The notes under the pieces were generated by a model. That model saw only the letters and a list, made by a program, of their open reading frames with translations. It was not told the origin of the DNA and did not search any database. Below, one piece after another: positions 1 to 13,900 of a DNA stretch of 64,000 nt. The stretch lies in NCBI GenBank assembly GCA_964059195.1, contig CAXKWD010000011.1, positions 28,147,791 to 28,211,790 on the forward strand, given 5' to 3'. Position 1 is the stretch's first letter. Each line of letters starts with the position of its first letter. Both the position numbers and the translations under genes were made by a program. Source of the DNA: Ectobius pallidus (taxonomy: Eukaryota > Arthropoda > Insecta > Blattodea > Ectobiidae).

Positions 1-366
1 TGTGAAATAGAATCGTTTTGTACTCACAGATACATAATCAGAAAATGTATACTTAAAAATAAAATCAAATATGTCAGCAATAAATTATTTTATTATTGGT
101 TGAATTCATATGGAGTGACCCTTTTAAAAATTTCTTCACTGTTGTTACTACTCTGTTAAGTTAATAAACTACAATCTACGCAATTGGGGGAAAGTTGTTT
201 TTCCTGGAGTTCACTGTTCAATTTTTTACAGTTTTAGAAAAAATTAAATGCTTGGAGTATAAAGTACATTGTAATCAACAGGTGTGCCATCTCAGTGTAT
301 GTACAGTGTACTACACTAACTCACAAGATTACTGCATTGTCCTGAATAAAATTGTTCGTTGTTCAG

Positions 367-531
367 GGAACCAAGAGGTGATGGTCCCAGAGTTGATTCT
401 GAAGGCCGCCCACGAGGAAGGGGCTCTGGACGAGGCTTGGGTCGTGGTGGACGAGGCAGTAGAGGTGGTGGTCGTGGATATGACAACAGAGGAAAGAGGG
501 AATTTGACAGGCAATCTGGTTCTGATAAGAC
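367..531 (+). CDS. vig: vig exon (RGG region 1 and REFDRQSGSDKT)
   Basis: The acceptor is ttgttcag before 367 and the donor is gtaagt at 532. The first base completes a codon from an upstream exon; codons then start at 368. The frame reads EPRGDGPRVDSEGRPRGRGS, then further Gly-Arg repeats, and ends in REFDRQSGSDK plus two bases (phase 2). This is the Arg/Gly-rich segment that precedes the HABP4/PAI-RBP1 core in family members. Longer open frames overlapping this exon on either strand are by-products of its GC-rich composition. Confidence 0.92.
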
Positions 532-3500
532 GTAAGTGTTGTGTCAATCTTATAAATAGGAATTTTGTACATGTATATACAGTGGAACCTTGACATGTTT
601 TTCTATGAACCAAAAAATATTGATGTGTAAAATGGGAAAAAGTACTACTGAAAAATTAAAAAAGAAAAGGGAATATCGAGGTATTTAAGTAAAATTACAT
701 ATTCAAAGAAAAGTGAATATTTGTATTGCAATATGTCATATCGCCAGTTAGAGTATTAAATAGACCATATTGTTCATTTAAATGTGATTACAACCCTTTC
801 CATGGCTTGAATTTCTCACATTCGTGGTTTTGGCATAAGTTTAACAAATGCATTTTTATTGACACAATCGTGACCAACTGCTTTAGTGGGCTGGTCAGCT
901 CTGTGCCCTATTTAAATTGTTGTAAATTTTTCCAAATGAAGAAAATTAAAAGCTGAAATATGAATTTTATGGTGTACTAAACAGATAAGCTATAATACTT
1001 CAGAGTAGGCACCACTCAAATCACTGCAAGGATTTGAAGAGCAATTTATTTTTTCTTCTGTCACTGTTGTTTGTGACCTATATTTCTTGGTATCCCTTAA
1101 TATCTACCCTGCTGTGTTTTTGTGAGCTGCTCTTGAAATGGCTACTTTTTCCTTTCTGGGAATTCACTACCGTCCATAACTCATTCTCTAGGAATTTTTG
1201 TAAGACAGTTTGGTGACAGGTTGTGAATTTTACAGACACTAAATGCATTGAATAGGACACTATTTAGCATCAGGAGCACTACAGTTTTTGCTGCATTTAA
1301 GGCATTTTTAAAAAACTGTTCGCTTTGTAGATAGTCTTCAGATATTTCTTATATTCAGTATAACAAGAACATCTGCAAAATGATCCTGCATACAATCACA
1401 CAGTATTATTAGGGATGGTAGATTTTCGCAATCGCAATAAATGCTAAATGTCCCCAAATGCTTTCTAAATAAGTAATATTTTGGTTTTGAAGCATGTGAA
1501 ATCTAAGTGTTCCATTTGGTCAATTTGCTATAAAATGCAAAAATAGTATATCATGCAAAGTGTGCATATTTCTGCAAAATAATTGCAAAATTACATTGTA
1601 AAGGTCATTTATGTAACGAGTACAACAGGAAATAATATATGTGGTTATGATTGATTTCACAAACATTTCATAACCCGTATAAGAGACAATTAAGAGGTTG
1701 ACTGACTGCAAATTTTGTTAGCAATGCAAATAAAATTTCCACTCTTTGCCGATTGCAGCTATTCAGGTAATCTGATCACCTACCAATAGCGTGGGTGTAG
1801 AATGCTTTTTCAGAAAATACAATTTGTCACAGATAGATGAAACAGGTTAAAGCAGGCCTTTCCAACTGAGGTGCTTCCGCGGCGCAGTCCATCACCGGTA
1901 TAGCACCAGAGGTAGCTCCACAGGTCTAGCCAGCGCTCTGCTTACGAAAACAATATTATTAATAACAATTTTGGGAACACATAAACACATCATTTTATTC
2001 TTTACTTGTATTGTGTTTATGAACATTTAGAATTTAAGTAGATTGTTAACATCGTTTGCCGCAACTAATTTACCAATATTGCGTACAATCGATTTGGCAA
2101 TGGAAATTCAAAGTACAGCCTCTAAGGCAACATCAGACATAGATGTCCTGGTTTTACTTTTATTTAAATTCATAATAATAATGAAAATATCTGTTCGCAT
2201 GCATAAGTTGTCTCGAACACTGGCGTAAAATTTTAAAGCAAGTGCGTGAAGTTTGGGAAATTTTTGTGGATGAATACCTTTGTAAAATGAAAGCAAATCG
2301 CCGGTGTACCTGTACTTTTGTCGCCTTCGTTTGGAAACATGATGGTTATTTTCAGGACAAAATATGGCGTCATAAATATTTCAAGTTGAGGTGCCATATC
2401 ATTAATTTCTTTAAATGGGCATTGAATTCATCATGCAAATTCTGTAACGACGTCGGATACTCTACAAAGTTTTCGTAAATACCGTATTTACTCGTCTATA
2501 GCACCCCCTCACCTATAATACCCCCCCAATTTTCGACAACGCCAAAAAAAAAAAAAAAAAAGATCGGCAACTGCAACATTCCTGTTAACGGTAAAACCCA
2601 CGCTTCCCTGCCACCTGTGTGTTGGCCTTAGTTACTCTCACCTCCTTCAGGTTTCTGAGTTCAACTTCCGCCATATGCGTGTATTGTGTTGTTGCCTGCC
2701 TGAGAGTTAGTAAGCACATGAAAACTGAGTTGGAGAGCAAGTTTCACGGCATCCTTCAAGTTGAGTGTGTTAGAATATGCAGCCATGTATGATATCAGAA
2801 AGACAAATTATCAGGAGCAAAGAAAATGTTGAAATCATTCCGTGGTGTGAAGAAAGGGAGATACGAAATTTAGGCAGTTGCTGCCCAGTTGGATGACAAC
2901 ATTGCAATGCTGAGTTAACCTTAAACACCACGCGGGCACGTGCAGCGTTTAGTCACGTGACCCAGTCAGCTGCGGTAATGCAGGAGGGTCGCAATACCAA
3001 ACTGTTTAAAACTCTAAAGTTAAATTGACGTGATAATTTAACTTTTTGTAAATAAAAAAAAAATGGATTTAAACTATTTTGCGTGTTGATTTAAAGACGC
3101 TAAATGTGTCTTTTTCTGTTTTTAAAGCATGACAACCCAACCTATGTCATGTGAAAATTTTCACCTATTATACCCTCCCCTATTTTAGAAGTTGAAAATT
3201 GTGAAAAAAGGGGGGTGTTATAGGTGAGTAAATACGGTAATCAAATTTAATGATTTTAATGAAGGAGAATTGTCAAAATTTCCGGCTTATGTTGATCTTT
3301 AAATAATAAATTCTGCATTTTGAAAGCCTTAATTCTGTCACACATGGTGCTAATTAACTAATTTCTCCTTTGCAACTAAATATTTAAATCATTTAAATAA
3401 GACGTTACATTGACTAAGAAAGCGAGGTCAGCTACCCATTGTGCTGTCTGACGCACACCGCTACGTGGGGAAGGAGAGCACTGGGCTGCCGTTGGATGCT

Positions 3501-3970
3501 TCGATGGTGCGCACCAGCGCAGGGTGCTAGAGTTGGAAAGGCCTGGGTTAAAGGACAATATTATTGAAATTTCTTCAATGTGTACTAAATGCTGATTTGA
3601 AATGCATGTAGGCAGACACATGTTAGCAGTGCAATATATTTTGACGTGTGTTTTAGTGTTCAGAATTTCACTACAAGTTTGTTGTTTTGTTCCTACTTAT
3701 ACGCTTGAAATTGTTGTAACTGGAAAATCAATAAAATGCACTTGATAACGCACTAATTTGTAAAACCTTTTTTCTAATAATAATAAAATTGTTTCATTCC
3801 AAATCACTACAAAATGCTAAATTTTATTTTTAAAATGCTAAATATTTTTTAGTTGCTCTACCATCCCTAAGTATTATGTACTATAATTTCTATATTAGTA
3901 ATTGTACAAGGGCTGCACATTGTTCACTATTAGAGTAATCTTCCATCCTTTGTTTTTTGTTGTTGTTGTT

Positions 3971-4003
<33 letters not shown>

Positions 4004-7000
4004 GCAAAAATCATCAACAGAACTTTATGAAAGCTGCAGTTTCCTTTCATATAGCAATCTAATGAATACAATTAAATGTTCATTCTGTCTCACTGCCATT
4101 CTTTAACTATTAACTTAATATGTAAAATGAGTTTCAATGTAGGAGCATCTGTCATGTTGGTACAATGTGTCTGCAGTAATAGAATGATGTGCATATGGCA
4201 ATTGAGGCACAGACAATTGTAATCCAAAATAGTTCTTTCAATTCCAGTGGTATTAAACCAGTCGACAAGCGTGAAGGTGGTGGTGCCCATAACTGGGGAA
4301 ATCACCGGGATGACCTTGAGTAAGTATATGTATACCGTATATATACCGTATATACCCGAATACTACCCGACCCAAATTTTTCATTAAGAAGTTTGAAAAA
4401 AAATTACAGGCCCATATATAAAGTTATTTTGCCAGTTTTATTCTTCATTAAACAGTTATAATTAACGTTTCATATCATAAAATAATTAAATATGGTAGGC
4501 TAAAAGGCACTTATAAAAATAACGTGCATGGTAGCAGCCCACCGAAATCTCGCCGTCTTATACGCGCAGCGTAATACCTCAACAACAACAACACTCTTCA
4601 TTCTGCGGGAATCACCCGCGATGACGTGCGTCCAACTCGGTCCGATCCAAGGTCAAAGTAGTCTGGAAATCGCCGAACTCTACCGAACTTTTCCGCGAAT
4701 TATTGTACTACATGTGCGCTGTGACTGCACTGCTTGTTTGGCGTGACCATGTGCATAAGAAAGCATCTTCTTTGTTTCATTTTCCTTTCATTACAGCTTC
4801 GTTACTGTTATACTATAAGCCTACTGTGATGCTACTACAAAGCATCGTGCTATAATGAGCCGATATGGTACACAATTGTCAAAATTCAGATAAGAGGAGT
4901 CCAGTATTTAAATAATACCCGCACCCCAGTTTTTCGTTCGCGATTTTTCAAAAAAAATATGCGGGTAGTATTCGAGTATATACGGTATATATTTTTTAAT
5001 GCATGGCTAACATAATGCTGGTGTAAATTTTGTTTGCTGGTGATAGTCGCTTGACTGTTTTAGGTATCCGAATATAAATCACACTTTTTCTTATGAAGGC
5101 TGTGTTTAAAATCGTTCAAACATGTGCACAAAGCAGGTGGCTCTGCCTGGGTTGTAAGCGTTCTCAGATTTAAAAAATCAGAATTATTTTATTCTTGAAA
5201 GTTCTCAAGATATTGAGAATAGCATTAAAAGTATTTGAGTGATTAAATGCAACTATAAGTCAAAAGTGGGGATGGTTCTCAGCAGTCATATCACTTGAGC
5301 TCAGGGGGTGTATCCAAGAATTGTTTTGGGAGGGGCTTTAAGTCTAGCATACTACAGTGAAACTTCGATTTTACGATTTCCAATTTTACGTTTTCCCCCA
5401 TTTTACGTCAAGAATTTAAAATCCCGGCTTAACGCCCGTAAGAGCAATACATAAATTTTCGCGATTTTACGTTTTCCTCGACTTTACGCAGGAGTTTTTG
5501 GTCCCACGGTATATGAAACTTTGATTTTACACGGAATGCGGCAACTTCGGAACAAAAGCCTCCGTGGTCACCATTATATTCCTCCTTGTTCTGTTGAAGA
5601 GCATAGGTCGTCAAGACGCTATCTCGGTGTAGCTACTTCGTTTCTGCTTCTTTGCACATTGTGCGCACTTATAATACTTTCGTTTGTTATAAGCCTTTGT
5701 TTCTGCTTCTTTGCACATTGTGCGCAGTTCTTTATTAATAATGGTTTCACGGGCTATAACGTTTCCTTTCCTTCTTGGCTCCGTGACTTATACTTCCGGC
5801 GGTGACGAGTTTGGTTCTTCTTTGTGAACGCTAGAAGAGCTTCGTCAGAAGATCAAATATTTTATAATACTGTTTCGTTACACTAAGTTTGTATCAAGTG
5901 TTGGTAATCATAATGGGTACAAATCCAGCAAAAAAACGAAAAGCGTTTTCCATCGTGGAAAAAATGGACATCCTTGCTAAAGTCGATGCCCACATGGGCA
6001 CACGTGTTGATCTAGCGGCGAGTATGAATTTACCAGTGTCAACACTGAATACAATAGTAAAAAATGGCTGTGACATTGAAAAGTGTTTTGCAAGTTGTGG
6101 AACATTCTCAAAGCAGAGAAAATCTTTAAAATCAACGCCGCTCGAGGAGCTAGAAAATACTCTCTCCATGTAATTAAATTGGCCGGTTTTGAGATTTGAA
6201 CCATGGAACTCTAGGTAAACGCAGTGACTCATATCGGCAACTTAGATATTTTAGTAGGTCTGCTTCCCCCCCCCCCCCCTACCTGTACATGGCTCTCACG
6301 CCATCACTCGCATGCTAGATTTTATCTAACACACTTTTTTCTCTTTCATAGCTCTTAAATTCAACTCAAACATGGTAATTCAACTCAAACATATGTTACA
6401 ATAACATTCTCTGTAATCATATTAACAAGCAAATGTCATTTACTTTTCTTGTACAGGGTGTTAATGAACAACACCAAAATATCTCACCTGCGTATAGAGG
6501 GAACATAGGCATGCAACTTTTAATTTTTTGTTGTTTTTGTATTCTGCATATCATAATTGCATTAATATCACTGTTCATAAGCAATGTACAAGAAGCGTCA
6601 TGTTCATCAACCTGCCACGCTGAGAAACAAAAAACATCACCCGTCCATGGAAACCTGCGCACATCGCGAGATGGGCCCCCCTACATTGCGACTTTGCCTA
6701 TGTTTGTTTATAAAATGCAGCATTAGGTCAGCTTTTAGTTTTTTATTCTTTACCTTTTGTGTGTTCAAAATTACGGCAGATCTATCTTTATTTATTCATT
6801 TGGTTATTAAAAAGTGAGTTAAAGGTATTTTAATGGTGTAGCCTATGCTTTGTTTTGTCTCCATACTTCTCTCTTACTATTCCTCAATTTTACACTATCC
6901 TCGATTTTACATTTTTTTGGGGGGTCCCCTATAGAAGTGTAAAATAGAGGTTTCACTGTATAATCATACAATTATTGAACCTTCAAGCATTACTATAAAA

Positions 7001-7923
7001 CGATCCTGAGACAAAGTATGCAGGTTTGTTCGTTTGTTGTTGTGTACATCACATTTGCACCTTAATATAACTATGGTAAAGGCATTAAAGCTGCTGAGTC
7101 ATAAAACAAAATTAAATTTTTTTGCTTTCCCGCTATTGAAAAATGTATCAAGCATCATTTCAATCACTGTTCGCTTTGTCAGCTTGATCAGTTAGTAGCT
7201 ACACTAGGTAAACGTCAGTCACATAGGCAAAAATTCATTGTTAGGCTGAATTTTGTATGTACTTAGACAAAGCAGTAATGGCATTTCTATTTCATGATTC
7301 ACTTTTTGCTTTTCATGAGCCTGGATGTGCTATTAAACTGTCTATTTCTATTACCTGTCAAATTAAAATGCCCTTATGTGCAACCTGTTAGCATTTATCA
7401 GTATTTTGGGAGGTACTGCAGCCCCCTCAGCCCCCCTCTGAATACGCCCCTGCTTCAGCTAACTTTGTTATGTGGTACAAGTTTTGCAGGCAAGACAGGT
7501 ATACATGTGAATGCACAGTCACTATTTGCACAGGGCAGTTCATTGTTGCCTAACTGCTAATTCTTAACAGAACATCACAATGCAGACAAGACAGCGTACT
7601 TAACTTATGAATCTTTACTTTGTGAATGCGGACTTACAAACGTTACCACAGTGTCACATGTGTCACAGCCTGTTAAGGTGCCTAAATTGAAACATGATAA
7701 ATATATGTTACTTCGGGCGTCCAGTATGCTTCCTTGGTGACAAGAAAGCTAGTCAGCAAATGCGTGAAATACTATGAATGTTTATTTTTAAAAATTGGTT
7801 TACTTAAGGACATAGTATAGGCCTATTGAAATAGTCACTAGTACATGTCCTACGCTTCCTATAATAACTTAAAACTGAAATAACACTTACGATCTCAAGA
7901 GAACCTAGTCAGTGTTTTATTTT

Positions 7924-7974
<51 letters not shown>

Positions 7975-10900
7975 CATCAGAATCAGAGCATGTCACTGAC
8001 AGGAAGAAAATATACATGTGTTTATTGCTGTTTGTTCACCAGTGAAAGACTCTAGTCTTCTGACGGGCTACAATAAAAGCTTTGTAATAATATACAGGGC
8101 ATATAAATTAGATTCGCTTACCATATCATCGTAACTCAGCTCTGCTGTAATTCTGATGCATTCAAACATTCATTTGATAGTAGGTTAAGAACTACTCAAG
8201 CCAAAAATATGATTTTTGCATGCACATGTGCAGAAATATGTCCTTTTTCCCTCTAACTGAGTCTCCGAAGTGAAATTACAATATTTTCATGTAGCGTAAG
8301 TCGTATTTGGAAGTCTGAATCTCCGTGTGCGGTATTGCAGTCTGACAGCGCAGAACATACCTTCAGGTCGGAGCTTTTTAGTCACACTAGTTATATTTTT
8401 GTAATGCTGATGGCTTTAGGTTTTCTGCTAGCAGTTTTGGAGCATTTGGAATTGAGAATACCGTCAGTACAGCAGTTTTAATTAATAGGTTCTTATAAGA
8501 ATTCATAAATTGGCTGTTTTCGAATTAATGTTTCGTAGGATCTAGGATTAATGCCTTTCCTTCCTCTTTCTTGATGGCTATGATGTCTGCCCTTCTATTG
8601 CCACCAGATTCCAAAACACAGTGTACTTCCCGCTTAACTCTTCTGAGTGCAGTTGCAATATATCTGAATTTTGTTTATATTACTGCGTGTTCCCTCTTGA
8701 GTTAAACCAGCTGCACTATTATCACACCCGTCCCTTCCTTAAGTTGTGGATCTCTTTCTTTCATATGACTGCTGAGGCAGGTGAATATCAAGCACAAAGA
8801 GATTGAGGATTGTGTTCTATTTTGAATTTTGAATGAATAAAGAAGTTCGCACAAATGTGCATGTAGTGGTGTGTCATTCAAGACAGAATTTCTTTAAGGA
8901 CGCTCCTCTGTTTGGGCACTTTAGTACGTGGTATCGTTCACATTCCTGCTCACAGCGACTACACACACACTCGCTGCCGGGTTCGTGATAAGACTTGTTC
9001 TTGCACAACTTGAAATGGAAGCCATGGACCGCCATGCGCGTGATCAGGTGCCGCATCTCGTAGTTTGCACGCATCCACTCCCTATTTGCCATAGCATCCG
9101 TTCCATAAAAGTCCTTCCAAATGTGCGCTCTTTTCTGTTGCAGTTCTGCGAGCAGTTGCTCGTAGCTTGGTGTAGATGGCAGCAGCATCTGGAGGCGAAG
9201 TTCTTCAATTAGGGATATCTCCCCTGTCAACTCGTAGGCAAGGCGTGACAATGTGAATTTTGACACCCCCAGTATCCTTTTCATGTACGTCGCCTTAACT
9301 CTCTCGATGTGCTTCAGGTTTTTAATGCTCAGAGTCTTCCATGTTCCCTCCAGTCCATAGGTTACTATTGGAACTATTTTTACTCGGAATAGCTGCATGG
9401 CTGCCCTGATGGACATCCTGGTGATGTCTGGGATGTCACTGATTGCTTGTATTGCTTTTGTAGCCCTGTCTATTGTATGCTCTGTAAATGTATTGCCTTT
9501 GGTCTGGAATGTGACGCCGAGGTATTTGAAACTGCTTACCGTTGCTAGAGTGCTGTTGTTGTGAGTTATCCGTTCGGCTGTTGCTATTCTGCCCCCTTTC
9601 CTGAATACCATGTGAACTGTCTTTTGCATGTTGATTTCTAGGTCGTTGTGTTGTGCCCATGCCACTAGCTGGTTGAATGAGATCTGTATGTCCTCGCATT
9701 TTTCTGATGTTAGAGCCATATCATCTGCATACATGTATATCTTTGTATTGCCGTTGATGGCCTGTGGTGCATCTGCCGTTACTATGAGGAACAGGAGTGG
9801 ACTCAGGGGGTCTCCCTGCAGTACTCCATTGGTCTGTGCAATTTCATTTGATCTGGTCACGTTGTCTTGTATTGTTATCGCATTGTTTGCTAGGATGTCC
9901 TGAGTTATTGCGGCTATGTAGTGATCTTTACCGATAAGTTGTTCCAGTTTTGATAGTAGCAGTTTTCTATTGATCATGTCAAAGGCCTTGGAAAAGTCAA
10001 TGAAGATGGTATGCAGTTTTCCACTTGGCTTGTTCAAGGCTTCTTCAATGTCTTGTTGCAAGCAGCTAACTGCTTGAAGGGTTGAGCGTCCTCTTCTGAA
10101 TCCGAACTGTTGTTCCGGTATGCTCTGATCTACGATGGCTGTCAGTCTTTTCTGCAGTATGCCGGTGAGGATCTTGAAAAGGTTGCACTCCAGGGCAATA
10201 CCCCTGTAGGCATTTGGGTCTCCAGTATTCCCTTTTCCCTTGTATAGCATCTTGAGCGTCGATTTTCTCCAACTATTCGGGATTCTCCCCTGCCTGATGC
10301 ACTCGTTCATCAACGATGCCCATACTTGCTTCATTTTGGGTGTCACCGCTTTCAGATGTTCATTGAAGATGCAATCTGGTCCGCATGCCTTTCCATTTTT
10401 TGTATGATGGATGGCTTCTTCTATCTCGCCTTCTGTTATGGGCGGGAATGTGCTTGTCGTTCCTAGAGTTCTGGGTCTTGGTCTGGTTTCTTTAGCCTTC
10501 AGGACCTTGGCCATGTGAGTTTCCCAGGTTTCCATGGGAATTTTAATATGCTGTATCTGTTCTGAAGTTTTATTTAATTTTAATCATGGTTTAAAGATTG
10601 GTAAAACGTTATTTGTAAAATACAGAATATAGTATCCATCCTCTGTAGAAAAACATTGCTGTAAAATTTCAGTATTTATTTTGGCCTTTTTTGGTGCCTG
10701 GTCTCTAGTAATCACAGTTGCAACGGTCACACTTTAAGGAAAGTGGAGCTATTTGGTCATGACATTGTTCATGACTGTCTGCTTTCTTCTAACTGCGCTG
10801 GAATCAACTGAGGCATTAAAGGATTTCTTGAGCAAGAAGTTGTTTAGGATTTCTTGATATTCTTGATATGGTGAATCATTGTGAACATAAATCATGCAGC

Positions 10901-13900
10901 AAGAAAATATAAACAAAAATGACAGATTTCTTTAAAGCATTCTAATTTTAGATACAGTATACCTACAATAAATGAAATATTGTACCCTAGTATTAGATGT
11001 AATAATATGGATAGTATACAGTTTTTTCACTTAACTGTTTACGCTCTTTCCCATTTATTAAGGCAAATAATTTGGATTTTACTGGATACTATTTCCAATG
11101 GAAATGTCAGAACCATTCTTGTTTGGCATTGGAAGCGTGTGTCAACACAAAGTATATAGTATTCATTTTGTGAATCGTGTGCATTATGAGTGGTTTCCTG
11201 CCTTCTTTTTACAACTAAGCAACATTCCAATGCAATAGAGGAGAGAAGCTGCAATATCTTCTCAAGTGCTGACTCATCAAAGAAATTCTTATGATGGTGA
11301 TTTAAATTGATGGTAATTAAACGTGTGAAATTTACAACAGTGAAACTGTCCATAAATTATACGTTGATAAATAATGAGTGTAATGTGTTATGCTGGTGCC
11401 ATTTGAGATAAAATTTCTTCATCTTCGCCATAACTCTACCCATTTGGTGTTTTGATGGTTTGATAATATTGTAGTAAGAATGATAAAATTACTCCCCTGT
11501 GAAGTTAATTCCTTTTCCTAGCATTGTATTAAAATCGAGGTCAGGCTTAATTTCAGGAGCGGCTAGTATGCAGGTGAATACAGCATCAGTTTTGGTTTTT
11601 AAATAAAAAGCCATGGATTGCAGGTAGTGGTTTAGTTTTAATAAAAATATGTTGATTATTTTCAGGGAGCTGAATGCAAGCCATTCATCTGAAGACCAAC
11701 ATGACTGGGCTGCTGACAAACCCGAAGGCGAGAACTTACCGGCTGCTGAATCTACTGAAACCAAGTGAGTAACTGGAATTCGTCATTAAAGAATTGAACC
11801 AGTTATTATTCCTTACGTATAAATTAGTTCCATGAACCCATAAGCTTTTCATGGATACATTAAATAATAATCTGAGCTTAAAATGCTATATACCAATAAA
11901 TAATCACTGTGGCAATGGAGTTACTTCAGAGAAAGAAAATTTCCATATAAATTAGAAGACAGTGTACTTGAGCTTAATCTGACTTTATTAATATCTAGGG
12001 ATACTTACAAGGGAACCGTACGAGTTGTCATATCTAGACCTGGGATTTTAGGCTTTTGAAACAAGTAAATAGGCTTTTGAACTAGAAAATAGGCACTTAA
12101 ATATGCTTCAAAAATGTTTAAATAGAAAATAGACTGCAATATTACAACATACACTTAAACTGTAACATGATTTTTTTTATTACTGTTAGACACATGCTAT
12201 TTCTATTCTTAGCAGAAATAAGTGCAAAATTAAGACAGAATTAAAAAGAGATTTATCAAAAGCAGTCTTGGATCATTAGAAAAATTTTATCACTACAGGC
12301 CTTGAAGGGCCTTGGATTTCAATAACGGCCAGCTCATGGCCTGCAGATATTGGATGGTCGTGTGGTCAACAGACTGGCAACTTGACACAGTATGTCCCTT
12401 CTTACTGTTTGCTCCTTGTTCTTCCCCCTCCCCCGTCAATCAGTATTCCTTTGGCAACAATTGTTTGGGAAAATCAAGTTTCTGTGAAAAACCGGCCCTT
12501 TGCTGTTCTGCTCTTCATTCAAGGATGTCCATGATTGTAAAAATTACAGCAGTTTAATTTCATTTTAAGTGTAAAAAATGGGCATTTTAGGGCACTATAA
12601 AACCCTATAAAAGTAAGTGATTTTTCATAAAACATCAACATATGTACAAATTTTCATGTTATTTCATAAGGAACAAAATAGGCAGTTGCCTTAAAATCCC
12701 AGGTCTAGTCATCGAAGCCTACCCTCAAATTTTGCACATTGATAGGTCTTCATTATAGATGGACACATGCAAAAAATTAGCTGCTTATACGAACTGCAAG
12801 TGGGTGAAAACGTGTTTTTGTTCCATTATTTTTCAATAGCGGGCACTTGTATGAGTTTGTTTGAGTAGTCTGCATGCTGTGTTCACGTTGATTGCGGGCC
12901 GGGGAGCTGCCTTTTTACTCGTGGAATGTGTTTCACTAAATAACTTTTAAATAATCTTTTGTTCTTATCATTTCCATATTTTAAAAGTATATAATCTTCA
13001 TAGACACTGGGGGTTGCTTACGTTTGTTAGCGTGTGTAGGTGTTATAGAAGTGTGAGCACTCAATTTGCATGGTAATTGAAGATATTTCCCGTGCACAGC
13101 AAAATCACAATACCGGTGCTTCGATCAACTTATTATCGTTGTTGACATTTATTGTCCAGACAAAAGCCTTTCAGTGTTAAGAACTCGGACTAACATACTA
13201 CATAATTGTACTCTTTATTAGAGGCCTGAAAAAATGAAGTAATGTAAACAGCACACAAGATTCACTTCGCTATTACAAAAAATTTAAGCAGGTACTAATT
13301 ACTTCAAGACAACTACTGGCATACAAACATATATATCGGAGGACGATATTATTCATTATTATAATCTTATTCCCGCTCATAAGGAAAGGGAGAGATATGG
13401 CAAACGCACATAGGCTTATATCTGATACAGGATTCCTGAACACTGTGACAGCAGATGCCAAGCGCATGCTAGATAGGGGAGACCACTACTATCTCCTGCT
13501 GACAGCTGTAGGAGGCTACTCAGTACTTCGGATTTAACAAGATTCGCAATAAATTTTCACCCAATAAAAGTTTATATGATCAGCGAATTTTTGGCATGTG
13601 TCTTATGTGCAATGAAGACCTACCGATGTGCAAAATTTGAGGGTGGGTTTGGACATGACAAGCCCTATGGTTCTCTTGTTGTTTTCATGAGTGAGTGATT
13701 CATAATTGTTGTGGTTATTACGGTACCATTAATTAAGTGAAAATCTTTTGTTTCAAACACTTCTAGGCCCAGATATTGTGTTTGACACTCAAGAAAGGTT
13801 GTGCAAGGACAAGGCTGTTAATGGGGAGGAGAGCCTTTAATATTTCTCTACATGAAACTTAAAGGAACCAACCCAGGTAACTGCCCAACGTCCCGTCCAA

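Larger units (their letters stand above)
1410..3869. mobile_element. Outer hAT element with TAGGGATGGTAGA ends (hosts a nested insertion)
   Basis: The inverted ends TAGGGATGGTAGA and TCTACCATCCCTA are flanked by a perfect 8-bp target duplication, agtattat, at 1402-1409 and 3870-3877. End type and 8-bp duplication are hAT hallmarks. Its own sequence is 1410-1852 and 3546-3869, with repeated tgctaaat subterminal motifs. No transposase was recognised in that part, so it is probably non-autonomous. The rest is a second hAT element inserted into it. Confidence 0.85.

Noticed and set aside
195..613. Overlapping 132- and 94-codon frames on both strands around the first vig exon
   Set aside because: They are in other frames or run through the splice sites; the vig frame gives the conserved RGG/REFDRQSGSDKT motif.
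577..700. Possible Tigger end (tacagtggaaccttgacatg) near the first vig exon
   Set aside because: A partner end was not found, so I cannot define an element.
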